NCBI RefSeq assembly: GCF_018263855.1
Contig: NZ_CP073318.1
Coordinates: forward strand, 4,650,001-4,714,000
DNA: 64,000 nucleotides
From: Kutzneria sp. CA-103260
GTDB lineage: Bacteria; Actinomycetota; Actinomycetes; Mycobacteriales; Pseudonocardiaceae
Direction: 5' to 3'
A program made the position numbers and the translations under genes. Within the stretch, counting starts at the first letter, position 1, and each line of letters begins with the position of its first letter. This document shows, one piece after another, positions 9,138-19,955 of the stretch. The notes under the pieces were generated by a model. It saw only the letters and a program-made list of their open reading frames with translations. It ran no database searches and was not told where the DNA came from.

Positions 9138-9884
9138 GTGTCCGACGCGATGCTGGCCGAGACCATCACCATCACCGGCGACAACGGTGACGAGATCGAG
9201 GCGTATCTGGCGAGGCCGCTCGACACCACGCCGCGCGGCGGCGTGCTGGTGATCCACCACATGCCCGGTTACGACGAGGGCACCAAGGAGATCGTGCGCA
9301 GGTTCGCGGTGAACGGCTACAACGCCATCGCCCCCAACCTGTTCTTCCGGGTGGCCCCGGGAGCCAGCCCCGACGACGCCGCGGCGGCGGCCCGAGCCCA
9401 GGGCGGCGTGCCCGACTCACAGGTGGTCGGCGACTCCGACGGCGCGATCCGGCACCTGCGGTCGCTGGAGTCCAGCAACGGCAAGGTCGGCGTGATCGGC
9501 TACTGCTCCGGCGGCCGGCACACCTTCCTGGTGGCCTGCTCGCTTCAGGTGGAGGCGGCCGTCGACTGCTACGGCGCGTTCGTCACCCGGCTGCCCGACC
9601 CGGCCATGGGCATGACCTCGATGAAGCCGCTGATGGACATCGCGCCCAACCTGTCCAGCCCGCTGCTCGGCCTGTTCGGCGCCGACGACAAGTTCCCGAC
9701 CCCGGACGAGACCGCCGAACTGGAGGCCGAACTCCGCAAGCACGGCAAGAGCACCGAGTTCCACACCTACGAGGGCGCCGGCCACGCGTTCTTCTCGGTG
9801 GAGCGGCCCAGCTACCGCTCCGAGGCCGCCGCCGACGGCTGGCAGAAGGTGTTCGCCTTCTACGGCCGCCACCTCGCGTCCTGA
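9138..9884 (+). CDS. Dienelactone hydrolase family protein
   Basis: A 248-aa alpha/beta hydrolase of the dienelactone hydrolase family. The cysteine nucleophile is in GYCSGG (Cys123), with the acid in GADDKFP (about 183) and the histidine in GAGHAFF (216), so the Cys-Asp-His triad is complete. Family members open enol-lactones in chlorocatechol pathways, but many have other ester substrates. The start at GTG 9138 is preferred because CGGAGGG lies 8 nt upstream; a longer frame begins at 9102. The DUF6295-like gene follows 12 bp later and is probably co-transcribed. Confidence 0.87.
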   Translation: MSDAMLAETITITGDNGDEIEAYLARPLDTTPRGGVLVIHHMPGYDEGTKEIVRRFAVNGYNAIAPNLFFRVAPGASPDDAAAAARAQGGVPDSQVVGDSDGAIRHLRSLESSNGKVGVIGYCSGGRHTFLVACSLQVEAAVDCYGAFVTRLPDPAMGMTSMKPLMDIAPNLSSPLLGLFGADDKFPTPDETAELEAELRKHGKSTEFHTYEGAGHAFFSVERPSYRSEAAADGWQKVFAFYGRHLAS

Positions 9885-9896
9885 AAGGACTGTCCA

Positions 9897-10172
9897 ATGT
9901 GCACCTATCTGACCGAGAAGGTCGCCCTGGACGGCGCGGGCAAGGGCGCGAGCGGCTGGTTCAGGCTGACCGACGGCTCGGTCTACGTGGACCACCCCAC
10001 CCACGCCCGCTACACCCACACGCTGAACATCGACTTCCTGAACCCGGCCGACGGCCCGGGCGCCCGGGTGGCCGTGGAGCTGACCGAGGAGGCGGCCCGC
10101 GCGCTGGCCGCCGCGATCACCGCCGCGCTGGACCACGCCCCCGCCGGCATCGCCTCCGAGAACCAGCCCTGA
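9897..10172 (+). CDS. Small conserved protein (DUF6295-like)
   Basis: A 91-aa protein beginning MCTYLTEKV, with a central HARYTHTLNIDF segment and a C-terminal helix of alternating Ala/Glu (ELTEEAARALAAAI). It resembles the actinomycete DUF6295 family, which has no known function; this match is from memory of the pattern. AAAGGAC lies before the ATG. It lies 12 bp downstream of the dienelactone hydrolase, suggesting a shared transcript that ends at the nested inverted repeat following it. Confidence 0.7.
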   Translation: MCTYLTEKVALDGAGKGASGWFRLTDGSVYVDHPTHARYTHTLNIDFLNPADGPGARVAVELTEEAARALAAAITAALDHAPAGIASENQP

Positions 10173-10176
10173 CCCC

Positions 10177-10253
10177 CGCGAGTCCCGCTCTCAGTACACC
10201 GAATGCGGATATCCGGCCTATCCACATTCAGCTGCCCGAGAGCGGGACTCGCG
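10177..10253. repeat. Nested inverted repeat, 16-bp perfect outer arms
   Basis: CGCGAGTCCCGCTCTC (10177-10192) is repeated exactly inverted at 10238-10253. Inside it, GAATGCGGAT (10201-10210) pairs with ATCCACATTC (10221-10230) with one mismatch. The whole could form a long two-stage hairpin or cruciform. It sits between two genes on the plus strand and could terminate the upstream one, but the arms are longer than a terminator needs. Confidence 0.75.
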
Positions 10254-10290
10254 ATGTCGGGGTGGGTGGCGGCGCTGCTACGTTTCGGCG

Positions 10291-10815
10291 GTGATCGAAT
10301 TTCGACGCCTGTTCCAGGGCATTGGCAAGACCAAGGCCTACGCCGCCCTCGGCCGGGCGCTGGCGCCGATGGATCGCGCGCTCATGCGGGCCACCAGGGG
10401 CAAGATCGGCGTGGGCACCGCGGTCGGCGTGCGCACGCTGCTGCTGACCACGGTCGGCCGGCACAGCGGCGAGGCCAGGCAGGTTCCACTGGTCTTCGTC
10501 CGACACGGCAACGGACTTCTGGTCGTGGGCTCGAACTGGGGCGGCGAACGCCACCCCGCCTGGACCGGCAACCTGTTGGCTACCCCGGACGCGACGGCGG
10601 CCGTGGACGGCCGGACCGTCCCGGTGCGCGGACGGCTGCTCGACGGCGACGAGCGGGCCCGGGCCTGGCTGGACATCGTGGCCTACTGGCCGGCCTACAA
10701 CACCTACGCGTCCCGCGCCGGGCAGCGCGAGATCCGGGTTTTCCTGCTGGAGCCCGGACAACCGGCCGGTGATCGCGGCCACAGAACAGGTACGGCCGAT
10801 ACCCCTTTTAGCTAG
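10291..10815 (+). CDS. DDN-type nitroreductase (deazaflavin-dependent) family protein
   Basis: A 174-aa protein of the F420-dependent nitroreductase (Ddn) family. It shows the family's split-barrel pattern: TLLLTTVGRHSGEARQVPLVFVRHGNGLLVVGSNWGG-like core and HPAWTGNLLATPDATA. Members reduce quinones, nitroimidazoles or other substrates with F420H2 and are common in actinomycetes. Start is a GTG. It is immediately upstream of nsrR (9 bp gap), so the three genes to hmp may form one unit linked to redox or nitrosative stress; that link is inferred. Confidence 0.85.
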   Translation: MIEFRRLFQGIGKTKAYAALGRALAPMDRALMRATRGKIGVGTAVGVRTLLLTTVGRHSGEARQVPLVFVRHGNGLLVVGSNWGGERHPAWTGNLLATPDATAAVDGRTVPVRGRLLDGDERARAWLDIVAYWPAYNTYASRAGQREIRVFLLEPGQPAGDRGHRTGTADTPFS

Positions 10816-10824
10816 CGTCGACCC

Positions 10825-11244
10825 GTGCACCTCAGCCGAGCCACCGACATCGCCCTCCGGATCCTGATGTTGGCGGCCGCCCAGCGCCGGCAGTTGACGA
10901 TCGACGAGCTCGCGGACGCCCTCAGCGTGCCGCGCAACCACGTCGCCAAGATCGTCCAGCGACTGCAGCGCCCCGGCTGGCTGACCACGACGCGCGGTCG
11001 CGGCGGCGGCATCTCGCTGCCTGACGCCACCCTGCGGACCACCGTCGGTCGGATCGTGCGCGACTTCGAGGGAACCGCCGAGGTCGTCGACTGCGAGACG
11101 CCGCCGTGCCCGCTGCGCGCGGCCTGCCGACTGCGCGGCGCGCTACGCACGGCGCAGGAGGCATTCTTCGCCTCACTCGACGACGTGGTCCTGCAGGACC
11201 TGATCGCGCAGCCAACGGGCACCGTTCTTCTGACTCTCACTTAG
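10825..11244 (+). CDS. nsrR: Rrf2-family NO-sensing repressor NsrR
   Basis: A 139-aa Rrf2 protein with an N-terminal winged helix (IDELADALSVPRNHVAKIVQRL) and three cysteines, Cys90, Cys95 and Cys101 (CETPPCPLRAAC), in the position where NsrR binds an iron-sulfur cluster that is destroyed by nitric oxide. The gene ends 10 bp before a flavohemoglobin gene, the classical NsrR target, which strongly supports the assignment. GTG start. I did not find a convincing NsrR inverted repeat upstream; the operator may be before the Ddn-type gene or within the short gap. Confidence 0.88.
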   Translation: MHLSRATDIALRILMLAAAQRRQLTIDELADALSVPRNHVAKIVQRLQRPGWLTTTRGRGGGISLPDATLRTTVGRIVRDFEGTAEVVDCETPPCPLRAACRLRGALRTAQEAFFASLDDVVLQDLIAQPTGTVLLTLT

Positions 11245-11254
11245 GGGTACGACG

Positions 11255-12463
11255 ATGCTGTCCTCGTCATCGGCCACGATCGTGGCCGCGACGCTGCCGG
11301 CCGTCCGCGCGGCGGCGGTCGACATCAGCACCACCTTCTACGCCAGCATGTTCGCCGAGCACCCGGCGCTGCTGGACCTGTTCAACCGGGGCAACCAGGC
11401 CAACGGCGACCAGCAGCGGGCCTTGGCCGGCGCGGTGATCGCCTACGCGCACAGTCTGATCGGCGGCACGGATGTCGACCAGGTGGTGCGGCGCATCGCG
11501 CACAAGCACGCCTCGCTGAGCATCCGGCCCGAGCAGTACACGATCGTCAGCCGGCACCTGATGGCGGCAGTGGCGCAGGTCTTGGGACCGGCGGTGACGC
11601 CGGCGGTGGAAACCGCCTGGGACGAGGTCTTCTGGCTGTTCGCCGTCCGGCTCATCGCGGCGGAAACCCGTCTGTACCAACAGCAGGGCGTCGACCCGGC
11701 GCAGCCGCACGAGCCGTGGCGGGTGGTCGGCAAGCACATCGAGGCGCACGACGCCGTCTCCCTGTTGCTGGCCCCGGAATCCGGCCGCGTGCCGGAGCAC
11801 CGGCCCGGGCAGTACGTCAGTGTCGCGGTCGACCTGCCCGGTGCCGGGCGGCAGGCCCGTCAGTACACGATTTCCCACGCCACCGGGCATTCCGCGCTGC
11901 GTGTCACGGTTCGCCCGGTCCGCGGCACTCCCGACGGACTCGTGTCGTGTCACATCGCGGATCGGCTGGACGCGGGCGACACGGTCGCCGTGAGCCGGCC
12001 GTTCGGCGACCTCACACTCGACGAGGACATGACCCCGGTGCTCCTGGTCAGCGCCGGCATCGGCATCACGCCGATGGCGGCGATGATCGAGCACATCGCC
12101 GAGCAGCAGCCGCTTCGCTCGGTGGTGGCCGTGCACGCCGAGCGCGAACCCGGTCGGCACGCGCTGCTCGGGCACATGCTGCGGTACGGCGCGCGGCTGC
12201 ATTGCTTCGAGCACATCAGGTACTACGAGTACGAGGCCGGCCCGACCGCACGCCCGGGTCGGGTGCGTCCGGACGAGATCCCGCTCCCCGCCGGCGCGTC
12301 CGCCTACCTGTGCGGCCCGTTGCCGTTCATGCGTGATGTCCGCGCTTCGTTGCTGCGTAGGGGAATGCCGGCCGAGCGGATCAACTTCGAGGTGTTCGGC
12401 GCCGATCTGTGGTCCACCGACGCCGACCTGCTGCCCAGCGGCGACCAGACGCCGGTCGGCTGA
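11255..12463 (+). CDS. hmp: Flavohemoprotein, nitric oxide dioxygenase
   Basis: A 402-aa cytoplasmic enzyme converting NO, O2 and NAD(P)H to nitrate. Residues 1-140 are a globin domain with the proximal haem histidine at His85 (AHKHASLS). A FAD domain follows with RQYTIS (202-206), then an NAD domain with GIGITPM and CGPLPFM near the C-terminus. Length equals that of known Hmp proteins. Ten bp downstream of nsrR; the two are almost certainly co-transcribed and derepressed by NO. Confidence 0.95.
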   Translation: MLSSSSATIVAATLPAVRAAAVDISTTFYASMFAEHPALLDLFNRGNQANGDQQRALAGAVIAYAHSLIGGTDVDQVVRRIAHKHASLSIRPEQYTIVSRHLMAAVAQVLGPAVTPAVETAWDEVFWLFAVRLIAAETRLYQQQGVDPAQPHEPWRVVGKHIEAHDAVSLLLAPESGRVPEHRPGQYVSVAVDLPGAGRQARQYTISHATGHSALRVTVRPVRGTPDGLVSCHIADRLDAGDTVAVSRPFGDLTLDEDMTPVLLVSAGIGITPMAAMIEHIAEQQPLRSVVAVHAEREPGRHALLGHMLRYGARLHCFEHIRYYEYEAGPTARPGRVRPDEIPLPAGASAYLCGPLPFMRDVRASLLRRGMPAERINFEVFGADLWSTDADLLPSGDQTPVG

Positions 12464-12472
12464 GCCGAGAGT

Positions 12473-12502
12473 GACGCCAGGCGTGGGTGCCCGCCTGGCG
12501 TC
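12473..12502. terminator. Bidirectional terminator between hmp and the cupin gene
   Basis: Perfect 11-bp stem GACGCCAGGCG / CGCCTGGCGTC with an 8-nt loop, placed between the stops of two convergent genes (hmp ends 12463, cupin ends 12506). Confidence 0.8.
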
Positions 12503-12505
12503 GCG

Positions 12506-12988
12506 TCAGCTCGTGAAGTTGTTGTCGTGCTTGAGGAAGAATTCCAGCCGCTCGTGCTCCGGCAACTCCCCCACCGTCTTCAGGCCTTCGAAGTACGCCT
12601 CGCGCGGCGCGCCCGGGGTGAACAGCAGCAGCATCGACACCGGGTCGTCGGACTCGTTGTGGAAGCCGTGCCGGCCGCCCGGCGGGACGTGCAGGAAGTC
12701 GCCTTCCCGCCCGTCCACCCACTTCTCGCCGTTGAACAGCTTCACCGTGCCCGAGAGCACGAAGAAGGACTCGGTGATGGTGCGGTGGAAGTGGTCCCCC
12801 GCGCCCCGGGTCCGCGGCGGCATGTCCAGCCGGTACAGCCCGAAGTCGCCGCCGGTCTGCGCCCCGGTGGCCAGGTAGCTGAAGCTGGTGCCGGAGTTGC
12901 CGGTCAGGTCGGCCGGGGTGGCGGCGGGGCGGATCCAGGCGCTCGCCTCGCCACCCTCGCCGTCATACCGGATCTCTGGATAGGACAT
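12506..12988 (-). CDS. Cupin-domain protein
   Basis: A 160-aa single-cupin protein. The metal-binding pattern GDHFHRTITESFFVLSG gives the first two His and the Glu, and GGRHGFHN the last His, so a metal site is probably intact. Cupins of this kind include dioxygenases, isomerases and regulators; no substrate can be named. The start at ATG 12988 has GGGGGGAA upstream. It lies downstream of gcvP on the same strand but is separated from it by a 53-bp palindrome that should stop most read-through. Confidence 0.85.
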   Translation of the reverse strand: MSYPEIRYDGEGGEASAWIRPAATPADLTGNSGTSFSYLATGAQTGGDFGLYRLDMPPRTRGAGDHFHRTITESFFVLSGTVKLFNGEKWVDGREGDFLHVPPGGRHGFHNESDDPVSMLLLFTPGAPREAYFEGLKTVGELPEHERLEFFLKHDNNFTS

Positions 12989-13010
12989 CGTTCCCCCCTC
13001 GGTGTCTGCT

Positions 13011-13063
13011 GCTGGAAAGGGGGCTTTCCCCGCGTTGAACGCGGGGAAAGCCGCCTTCCCAGC
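13011..13063. terminator. 53-bp near-perfect palindrome after gcvP
   Basis: Two 26-nt arms (13011-13036 and 13038-13063) around one central base with only two mismatches; the inner 15 bp per arm (GGCTTTCCCCGCGTT) are perfect. It lies 8 bp beyond the gcvP stop and 23 bp before the cupin start, so it is most simply the gcvP terminator. Its length and symmetry suggest it may be a mobile or dispersed palindromic element reused as a terminator. Confidence 0.7.
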
Positions 13064-13071
13064 GTGACCTC

Positions 13072-15963
<2,892 letters not shown>

Positions 15964-16011
15964 GCGTCGGGCCTCCGGGGCGTCGGGCATACGGGCGCGG
16001 GCCGTTTGCCC

Positions 16012-16220
16012 TCCCCCTCTGTCCCCGCCCGTGACGGGCACCTGAGAGCTTCACCCACACACGTGGGCTTGCACCGTCGGCGGGGCGGCGGCTGTCACCC
16101 CGCGCCCTCTTTCCAGAGGCGTCTGTCCCGTGCGGTCCTGGGGCCTGAGAGGTTCCGGGGAGGATTTGCTCCTTCGGCGCCGAACCGGCTGGTCACCGGC
16201 CCGGACTCTCCCGCACGGGA
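16012..16220 (-). ncRNA. Tandem glycine riboswitch
   Basis: On the minus strand upstream of gcvP the sequence shows two consecutive glycine aptamers. The first has CGGGAGAGTCC, GCGCCGAAGGAGCAA and CTCTCAGGCCC followed by GGACAGACGCCTCTGGA; the second has GACGGTGCAAGCC, AGCTCTCAGGT and GACAGAGGGGG. These are the conserved elements of the family. Tandem aptamers usually act as a glycine-activated switch. Edges are approximate (within about 10 nt). Confidence 0.9.
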
Positions 16221-16341
16221 TGAACGACTACGCCGGCGAGTTTACCCCGGCCGAGTTACCAGTCCCAGAGTTCGGTCGCCGCGTGTCATCTCGATCACGT
16301 CCCGGACCAGGCTCTCAGGTCCGCTCGGGGTCGTGCGCCCC

Positions 16342-16908
16342 TCAACCGGTCCGACGGGTCCGGCGACGGTGCGTGAGCTCGTCCTCGCCCTGCGGCTCCA
16401 GCTCGACGCCGTCGGCCCGCTCGGCCTGGAACTCGTGGATGGTGCCGCTGATCTCCCGCATGGCCCCGCTGACCGCGATGCCGAACACGCCCTGGCCGCC
16501 CTGCAGCAGGTCGACGACCTCCTCCGGCGAGGTGCACTCGTATACGGTCGTGCCGTCGCTGAACAGCGTGATCCGGGCCAGGTCGGCGACGCCGCGGCGG
16601 CGCAGGTGGTCCACCGCGACCCGGATGTTCTGCAGCGAGACGCCGGTGTCCAGCAGCCGTTTGACCACCTTGAGCACCAGCAGGTCCTTGAACGAGTACA
16701 GCCGCTGGCTGCCCGAGCCGTGCGCGCTGCGGATCGTCGGCGCGACCAGGTCGGTGCGCGCCCAGTAGTCCAGCTGCCGGTAGGTGATCCCGGCGATCTG
16801 GCACGCGGCGGGCCCCCGATAGCCGACGAGCTCGTCGGGCACCGACGCGTCCGGGAACAGGGCGCCCTGTTCACCGGCGCCGGCGTGCGCGGGCGCACCC
16901 TCCACCAC
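16342..16908 (-). CDS. MerR-family regulator (Rv1830-like)
   Basis: A 188-aa protein with an N-terminal MerR winged helix (YRGPAACQIAGITYRQLDYWARTDLVAPT) and a C-terminal effector region unlike metal-binding MerRs: no Cys cluster, ends in an Arg-rich tail. Its place between gcvP and the DUF151/merR/garA genes corresponds to M. tuberculosis Rv1830. The mycobacterial homologue is a global regulator rather than a metal sensor; that function is transferred by family only. A 9-bp inverted repeat 41 bp upstream may be its own operator. Confidence 0.85.
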   Translation of the reverse strand: MVEGAPAHAGAGEQGALFPDASVPDELVGYRGPAACQIAGITYRQLDYWARTDLVAPTIRSAHGSGSQRLYSFKDLLVLKVVKRLLDTGVSLQNIRVAVDHLRRRGVADLARITLFSDGTTVYECTSPEEVVDLLQGGQGVFGIAVSGAMREISGTIHEFQAERADGVELEPQGEDELTHRRRTRRTG

Positions 16909-16948
16909 GACAGCCTCCCCTCGACCGGCCTGACGACCGGCGACCGGA

Positions 16949-16980
16949 ACCGACGGTCCTCCTTACGGGGAACCGTCGGT
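16949..16980. promoter_or_regulatory. Inverted repeat upstream of merR
   Basis: ACCGACGGT (16949-16957) and ACCGTCGGT (16972-16980) form perfect 9-bp arms with a 14-bp spacer, 41 bp before the MerR start. Possible autoregulatory operator. The remainder of the 247-bp gap shows nothing else I can name. Confidence 0.5.
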
Positions 16981-17155
16981 CACAAGGCCGCAACGATGGG
17001 GGTTCACACCGCCACGACCGACTCCCCTCTGACGGTAAGTCCGCCCATGGGACGGGTCAACGCGACGCGCGGAGTGGCGGAACCGTCATGTGGAGTCGGT
17101 CGTCACGGTGACGACTGCGTGTCACTGAACCGAGAACAAAGTTGACAGTAGGTGG

Positions 17156-17863
17156 TCAGCGGCCCGAGATCTGCACGTGCAGGATGTCGACGGGCAGGTT
17201 GGGAAAGCCGTCGCCGGTGCTGTTCTGGTCGTCCTCGCCGCCGGCCGCGATCTTGCGCAGCACGTCCTGGCCGCCGGTGACTCGTCCGAACGGGGTGTAG
17301 TTCGGGGACAGCTTGGTGTCCTCGGTGCAGAAGAAGAACTGGGAGCCGTTGGTGCTCGGGCCGGCGTTCGCCATCGCCACCGTGCCGGCCGGGTAGGTGG
17401 CGCCGGTCAGGTTCTCGTCCGGGAACGAGTAGCCGGGGCCGCCGCTGCCGGTGCCGGTGGGGTCGCCGCACTGCAACACGAAGATCCGCTGGGTGACCAG
17501 GCGGTGACAGTGCGTGAGATCATAGTAGTTGTGCTCGGCCAGGAAACGGAACGAGTTGGTGGTGCACGGCGCCTTGTCGGTCAACGCCTGGAAGGTGATC
17601 AGGCCCTGGTCGGTGATGAGGCGGGCGGTGTATGGCTTGGCCGCCTTGACCGGGTCGAAGCTGGGCAGGCCCTTGAATCTGTCGGCCGGCACCGCCTTGG
17701 TGTAGACACAGGCCGGGTTGGCCGCCGGCGCGGTCGGCGCGGCCTTGGGCTTCACGGGCACGTCAAGCGTGTTCACGGTGGGCGCGGCGCTGGCCGAGAC
17801 GACCCCGGACAGGCACAGCACGGCAGCGGCGGCGGCGATCGCGAGAACCCGACTGGAGATCAT
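17156..17863 (-). CDS. Secreted cyclophilin-type peptidyl-prolyl isomerase
   Basis: A 235-aa protein with a signal peptide (cleavage near SASA-APT, residue 27) and a cyclophilin domain from about residue 75: FRFLAEHNYYDLTHCHRLV, then ETFVLQCGDPTGTGSGGPGY-type core, MANAGPSTNGSQFFFC and FGRVTGGQDVL. It should catalyse proline isomerisation on the outer face of the membrane. An Ala/Pro-rich linker separates signal and domain. Interesting in context because it interrupts the block that is contiguous in mycobacteria. Four cysteines could form disulfides outside the cell. Confidence 0.9.
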   Translation of the reverse strand: MISSRVLAIAAAAAVLCLSGVVSASAAPTVNTLDVPVKPKAAPTAPAANPACVYTKAVPADRFKGLPSFDPVKAAKPYTARLITDQGLITFQALTDKAPCTTNSFRFLAEHNYYDLTHCHRLVTQRIFVLQCGDPTGTGSGGPGYSFPDENLTGATYPAGTVAMANAGPSTNGSQFFFCTEDTKLSPNYTPFGRVTGGQDVLRKIAAGGEDDQNSTGDGFPNLPVDILHVQISGR

Positions 17864-17920
17864 CGGGACACCCTAGAGCCTGCCCCGTGACCCCGCCGCC
17901 CCCGAAAGTCGGGCTTGTCC

Positions 17921-18047
17921 CGCACCTGAGTGGCCCAAGTGACCCCAGCGCCGCACCTGAGTGGCTCACTTGACTCACGCGCCAACCCCCAACACGCACC
18001 TGAGTAGCTCACTTGGCTTCAGGGGCCAAGTGAGCTACTCAGGTGCG
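17921..18047. repeat. Modular repeat cluster with a 23-bp perfect hairpin
   Basis: Three direct copies of a unit starting CGCACCTGAGT (17921, 17952, 17995) and one inverted copy ending at 18047. The last two form perfect 23-bp arms (17995-18017 and 18025-18047) around a 7-nt loop, which can terminate the DUF151 gene ending at 18077. In the first copy the second half is inverted relative to the others (CCCAAGTGA versus CTCACTTG). Confidence 0.8.
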
Positions 18048-18076
18048 AAAAGCTGACGTTGCCTACTGCTCCGCGC

Positions 18077-18550
18077 CTACTGCTCGGCTCCGCGGAAATC
18101 CTCGGGTGAGACCGAGTCCAGGAACTCGCGGAACTTCTCGACCTCGTCCTCCTGCTCGTCCGGGATGACGAGGCCGGCCTCGGCCAGCACGGACTCCTCG
18201 GCGTGGATGGGCACACCCGCGCGCAGCGCGAGCGCCACCGAGTCACTTGGTCGGGCGGAGACCTTGATTCCGCCGTCGAACACCAGCTCGGCGAAGTAGG
18301 TGCCTTCCTGCAGGTCGGTGATGCGGACCTGGGTCAGCTCCCGGCCGAGCGCGGCGATCACCTCTTTGAGCAGGTCATGGGTCAGCGGCCGGGCCGGCCG
18401 CACACCCTGCTGCTCGATGGCGATGGCGGTGGCTTCCGCGTTCCCGATCCAGATCGGGAGGTAGCGGTCCCCATCGGTCTCGCGCAGCAACAGGATCGGG
18501 CTGTTCGCGGGCAGCTCGACCCGAACTCCGACGACGCGCATCTCGCTCAT
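18077..18550 (-). CDS. Bifunctional nuclease (DUF151) family protein
   Basis: A 157-aa protein of the DUF151/BFN family, corresponding to Rv1829 in gene order. The conserved core LPIWIGNAEATAIAIEQQG and the ISARPSDSVALALRAGVPI-like segment are both present. Plant and bacterial members have reported DNase/RNase activity, but the role in actinomycetes is unclear. The ATG at 18550 is followed by a second in-frame ATG at 18541; the gene lies downstream of merR and garA on the same strand after a 123-bp gap. Confidence 0.88.
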   Translation of the reverse strand: MSEMRVVGVRVELPANSPILLLRETDGDRYLPIWIGNAEATAIAIEQQGVRPARPLTHDLLKEVIAALGRELTQVRITDLQEGTYFAELVFDGGIKVSARPSDSVALALRAGVPIHAEESVLAEAGLVIPDEQEDEVEKFREFLDSVSPEDFRGAEQ

Positions 18551-18673
18551 CGGGTATCGCCTCCCTCAGCGGGCTGAACCTCGGCGTCCCCGCACCTACG
18601 AGGATCCCCCACGGACTGTTTCAACGCTACCCGCCATGCGGGCACGACGCTTGCGGGCGGACCGTAGCCAAGA

Positions 18674-19381
18674 TCACCCGCCGGCCACGCCGCGCAGGCC
18701 GGTCTTGACCAGAAGTGTATGGAGCGCAACCGAGAGCGACGCCAGCTCGCGGACGATCTCGTCCGCCCGCTCCCGCGCGTCCGGGTCGCGGTGCCGGTAC
18801 ATCGGGCCGACGATCTGGTGCAGCAGCCCCACCTCGCGGTCCGCCGACACCTTGAAGGTGCGCAGGTGGCGGGGCTCGATGCCGAACTCCCCCATGGCCA
18901 CCACGATGCGGGCGACCAGCATGGCGTCGGAGTCGTAGAAGCCGGCCGCGCCGGACCGGACCAGGCCGTAGTTCTCCAACTCGGTCAGCAGCCGCTGATC
19001 GATGCCGGTCTCGTCGAAGAGTTCCTCACGGGTCATCCGCACCTCGTGGCCGGCGGCGAAGTCCTCTGGCGTGGGTAAGCGATCGACCCCGACCAGGGCG
19101 CGAGCCGGCTGGTCGGGGTCGGATGCCGCGTCGAGCTGCTGCTTGATCACCTTCAGCGGCAGGTAGTGATCGCGCTGGGCGGCCAGCACATAGCGGAGCC
19201 GGTCCACGTCCGTCTCGGTGAACTGCCGGTAGCCCGACGGCGAACGCGCCGGGCGCAGCAGCCCCTCCGACTCGAGGAACCGGATCTTGGAGATGGTCAC
19301 GTCCGGGAACTCGGGGCGCAGCTGCGCCAGCACCGCCCCGATGCTCAGCCCGTCGCGCTGTGGCCGCCCGGCCGCCGTCAC
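18674..19381 (-). CDS. MerR-family regulator (Rv1828-like)
   Basis: A 235-aa protein with an N-terminal MerR-like winged helix (SIGAVLAQLRPEFPDVTISKIRFLESEGLLRPARS) and a longer effector domain with repeated YxLVRS and GIEPRHLRTF segments. By position it matches Rv1828, the regulator beside garA. Its ATG overlaps the garA stop (ATGA), so the two are translationally coupled. No cysteine metal site is seen. Confidence 0.88.
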   Translation of the reverse strand: MTAAGRPQRDGLSIGAVLAQLRPEFPDVTISKIRFLESEGLLRPARSPSGYRQFTETDVDRLRYVLAAQRDHYLPLKVIKQQLDAASDPDQPARALVGVDRLPTPEDFAAGHEVRMTREELFDETGIDQRLLTELENYGLVRSGAAGFYDSDAMLVARIVVAMGEFGIEPRHLRTFKVSADREVGLLHQIVGPMYRHRDPDARERADEIVRELASLSVALHTLLVKTGLRGVAGG

Positions 19382-19842
19382 TGGCCCCCCTGACCCCCGG
19401 CTCCCGGGCCGGTGAGGAACACCAGGCGGAACTTGCCGATCTGCACCTCGTCGCCGTTGGCCAGCACGGCCTGGTCGACCGGCTCGCGGTTGACGTAGGT
19501 GCCGTTCAGGCTGCCCACGTCGATCACCACGAACTCGCCGCCCTCACGCCGGAACTCGGCGTGCCGGCGGGAGACCGTGACGTCGTCGAGGAAGATGTCG
19601 CTGTCGGGGTGCCGACCCGCGCTCGTGGTGTCCTGGTCGAGCAGGAAGCGCGAACCGGCGTTGGGACCGCGCTTGACCACCAGCAGGGCCGACCCGGCCG
19701 GCAGTGCGTCGACACCGGCGACCGCCGGCTCCTGGACAGGGGCCTCGACACCCTCGGCGTCGGTGAGGAAGTCTGCCCGGAAGACAGTGGTCCGCTCCGG
19801 GGACTGCTCCGGCGGAACACCGGGCCCGTCGTTCGTGCTCAC
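19378..19842 (-). CDS. garA: GarA/OdhI-type FHA regulator
   Basis: A 154-aa FHA protein that in relatives inhibits 2-oxoglutarate dehydrogenase and tunes glutamate metabolism, depending on phosphorylation by PknB/PknG. The FHA core SAGRHPDSDIFLDDVTVSRR and GSLNGTYVNRE are almost identical to the mycobacterial protein. The N-terminal phosphorylation motif reads ERTTVFRADF here rather than ETTSVFRADF. The GTG start at 19842 is chosen because AGGAGG lies 9 nt upstream and gives the usual family length. The same frame stays open to an ATG at 19956 that overlaps the gcvH stop. Confidence 0.88.
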   Translation of the reverse strand: MSTNDGPGVPPEQSPERTTVFRADFLTDAEGVEAPVQEPAVAGVDALPAGSALLVVKRGPNAGSRFLLDQDTTSAGRHPDSDIFLDDVTVSRRHAEFRREGGEFVVIDVGSLNGTYVNREPVDQAVLANGDEVQIGKFRLVFLTGPGAGGQGGQ

Positions 19843-19955
19843 CTGAGCTCGCCTCCTGCTGGTGGATCCTTCGGGACCGCTCAAACCTACCGTGCTGGAC
19901 TGATCGCGCCCCTGGCGGCTCCCCAACCAGCCGAAGAGCTTCTGGAAGATCGACA

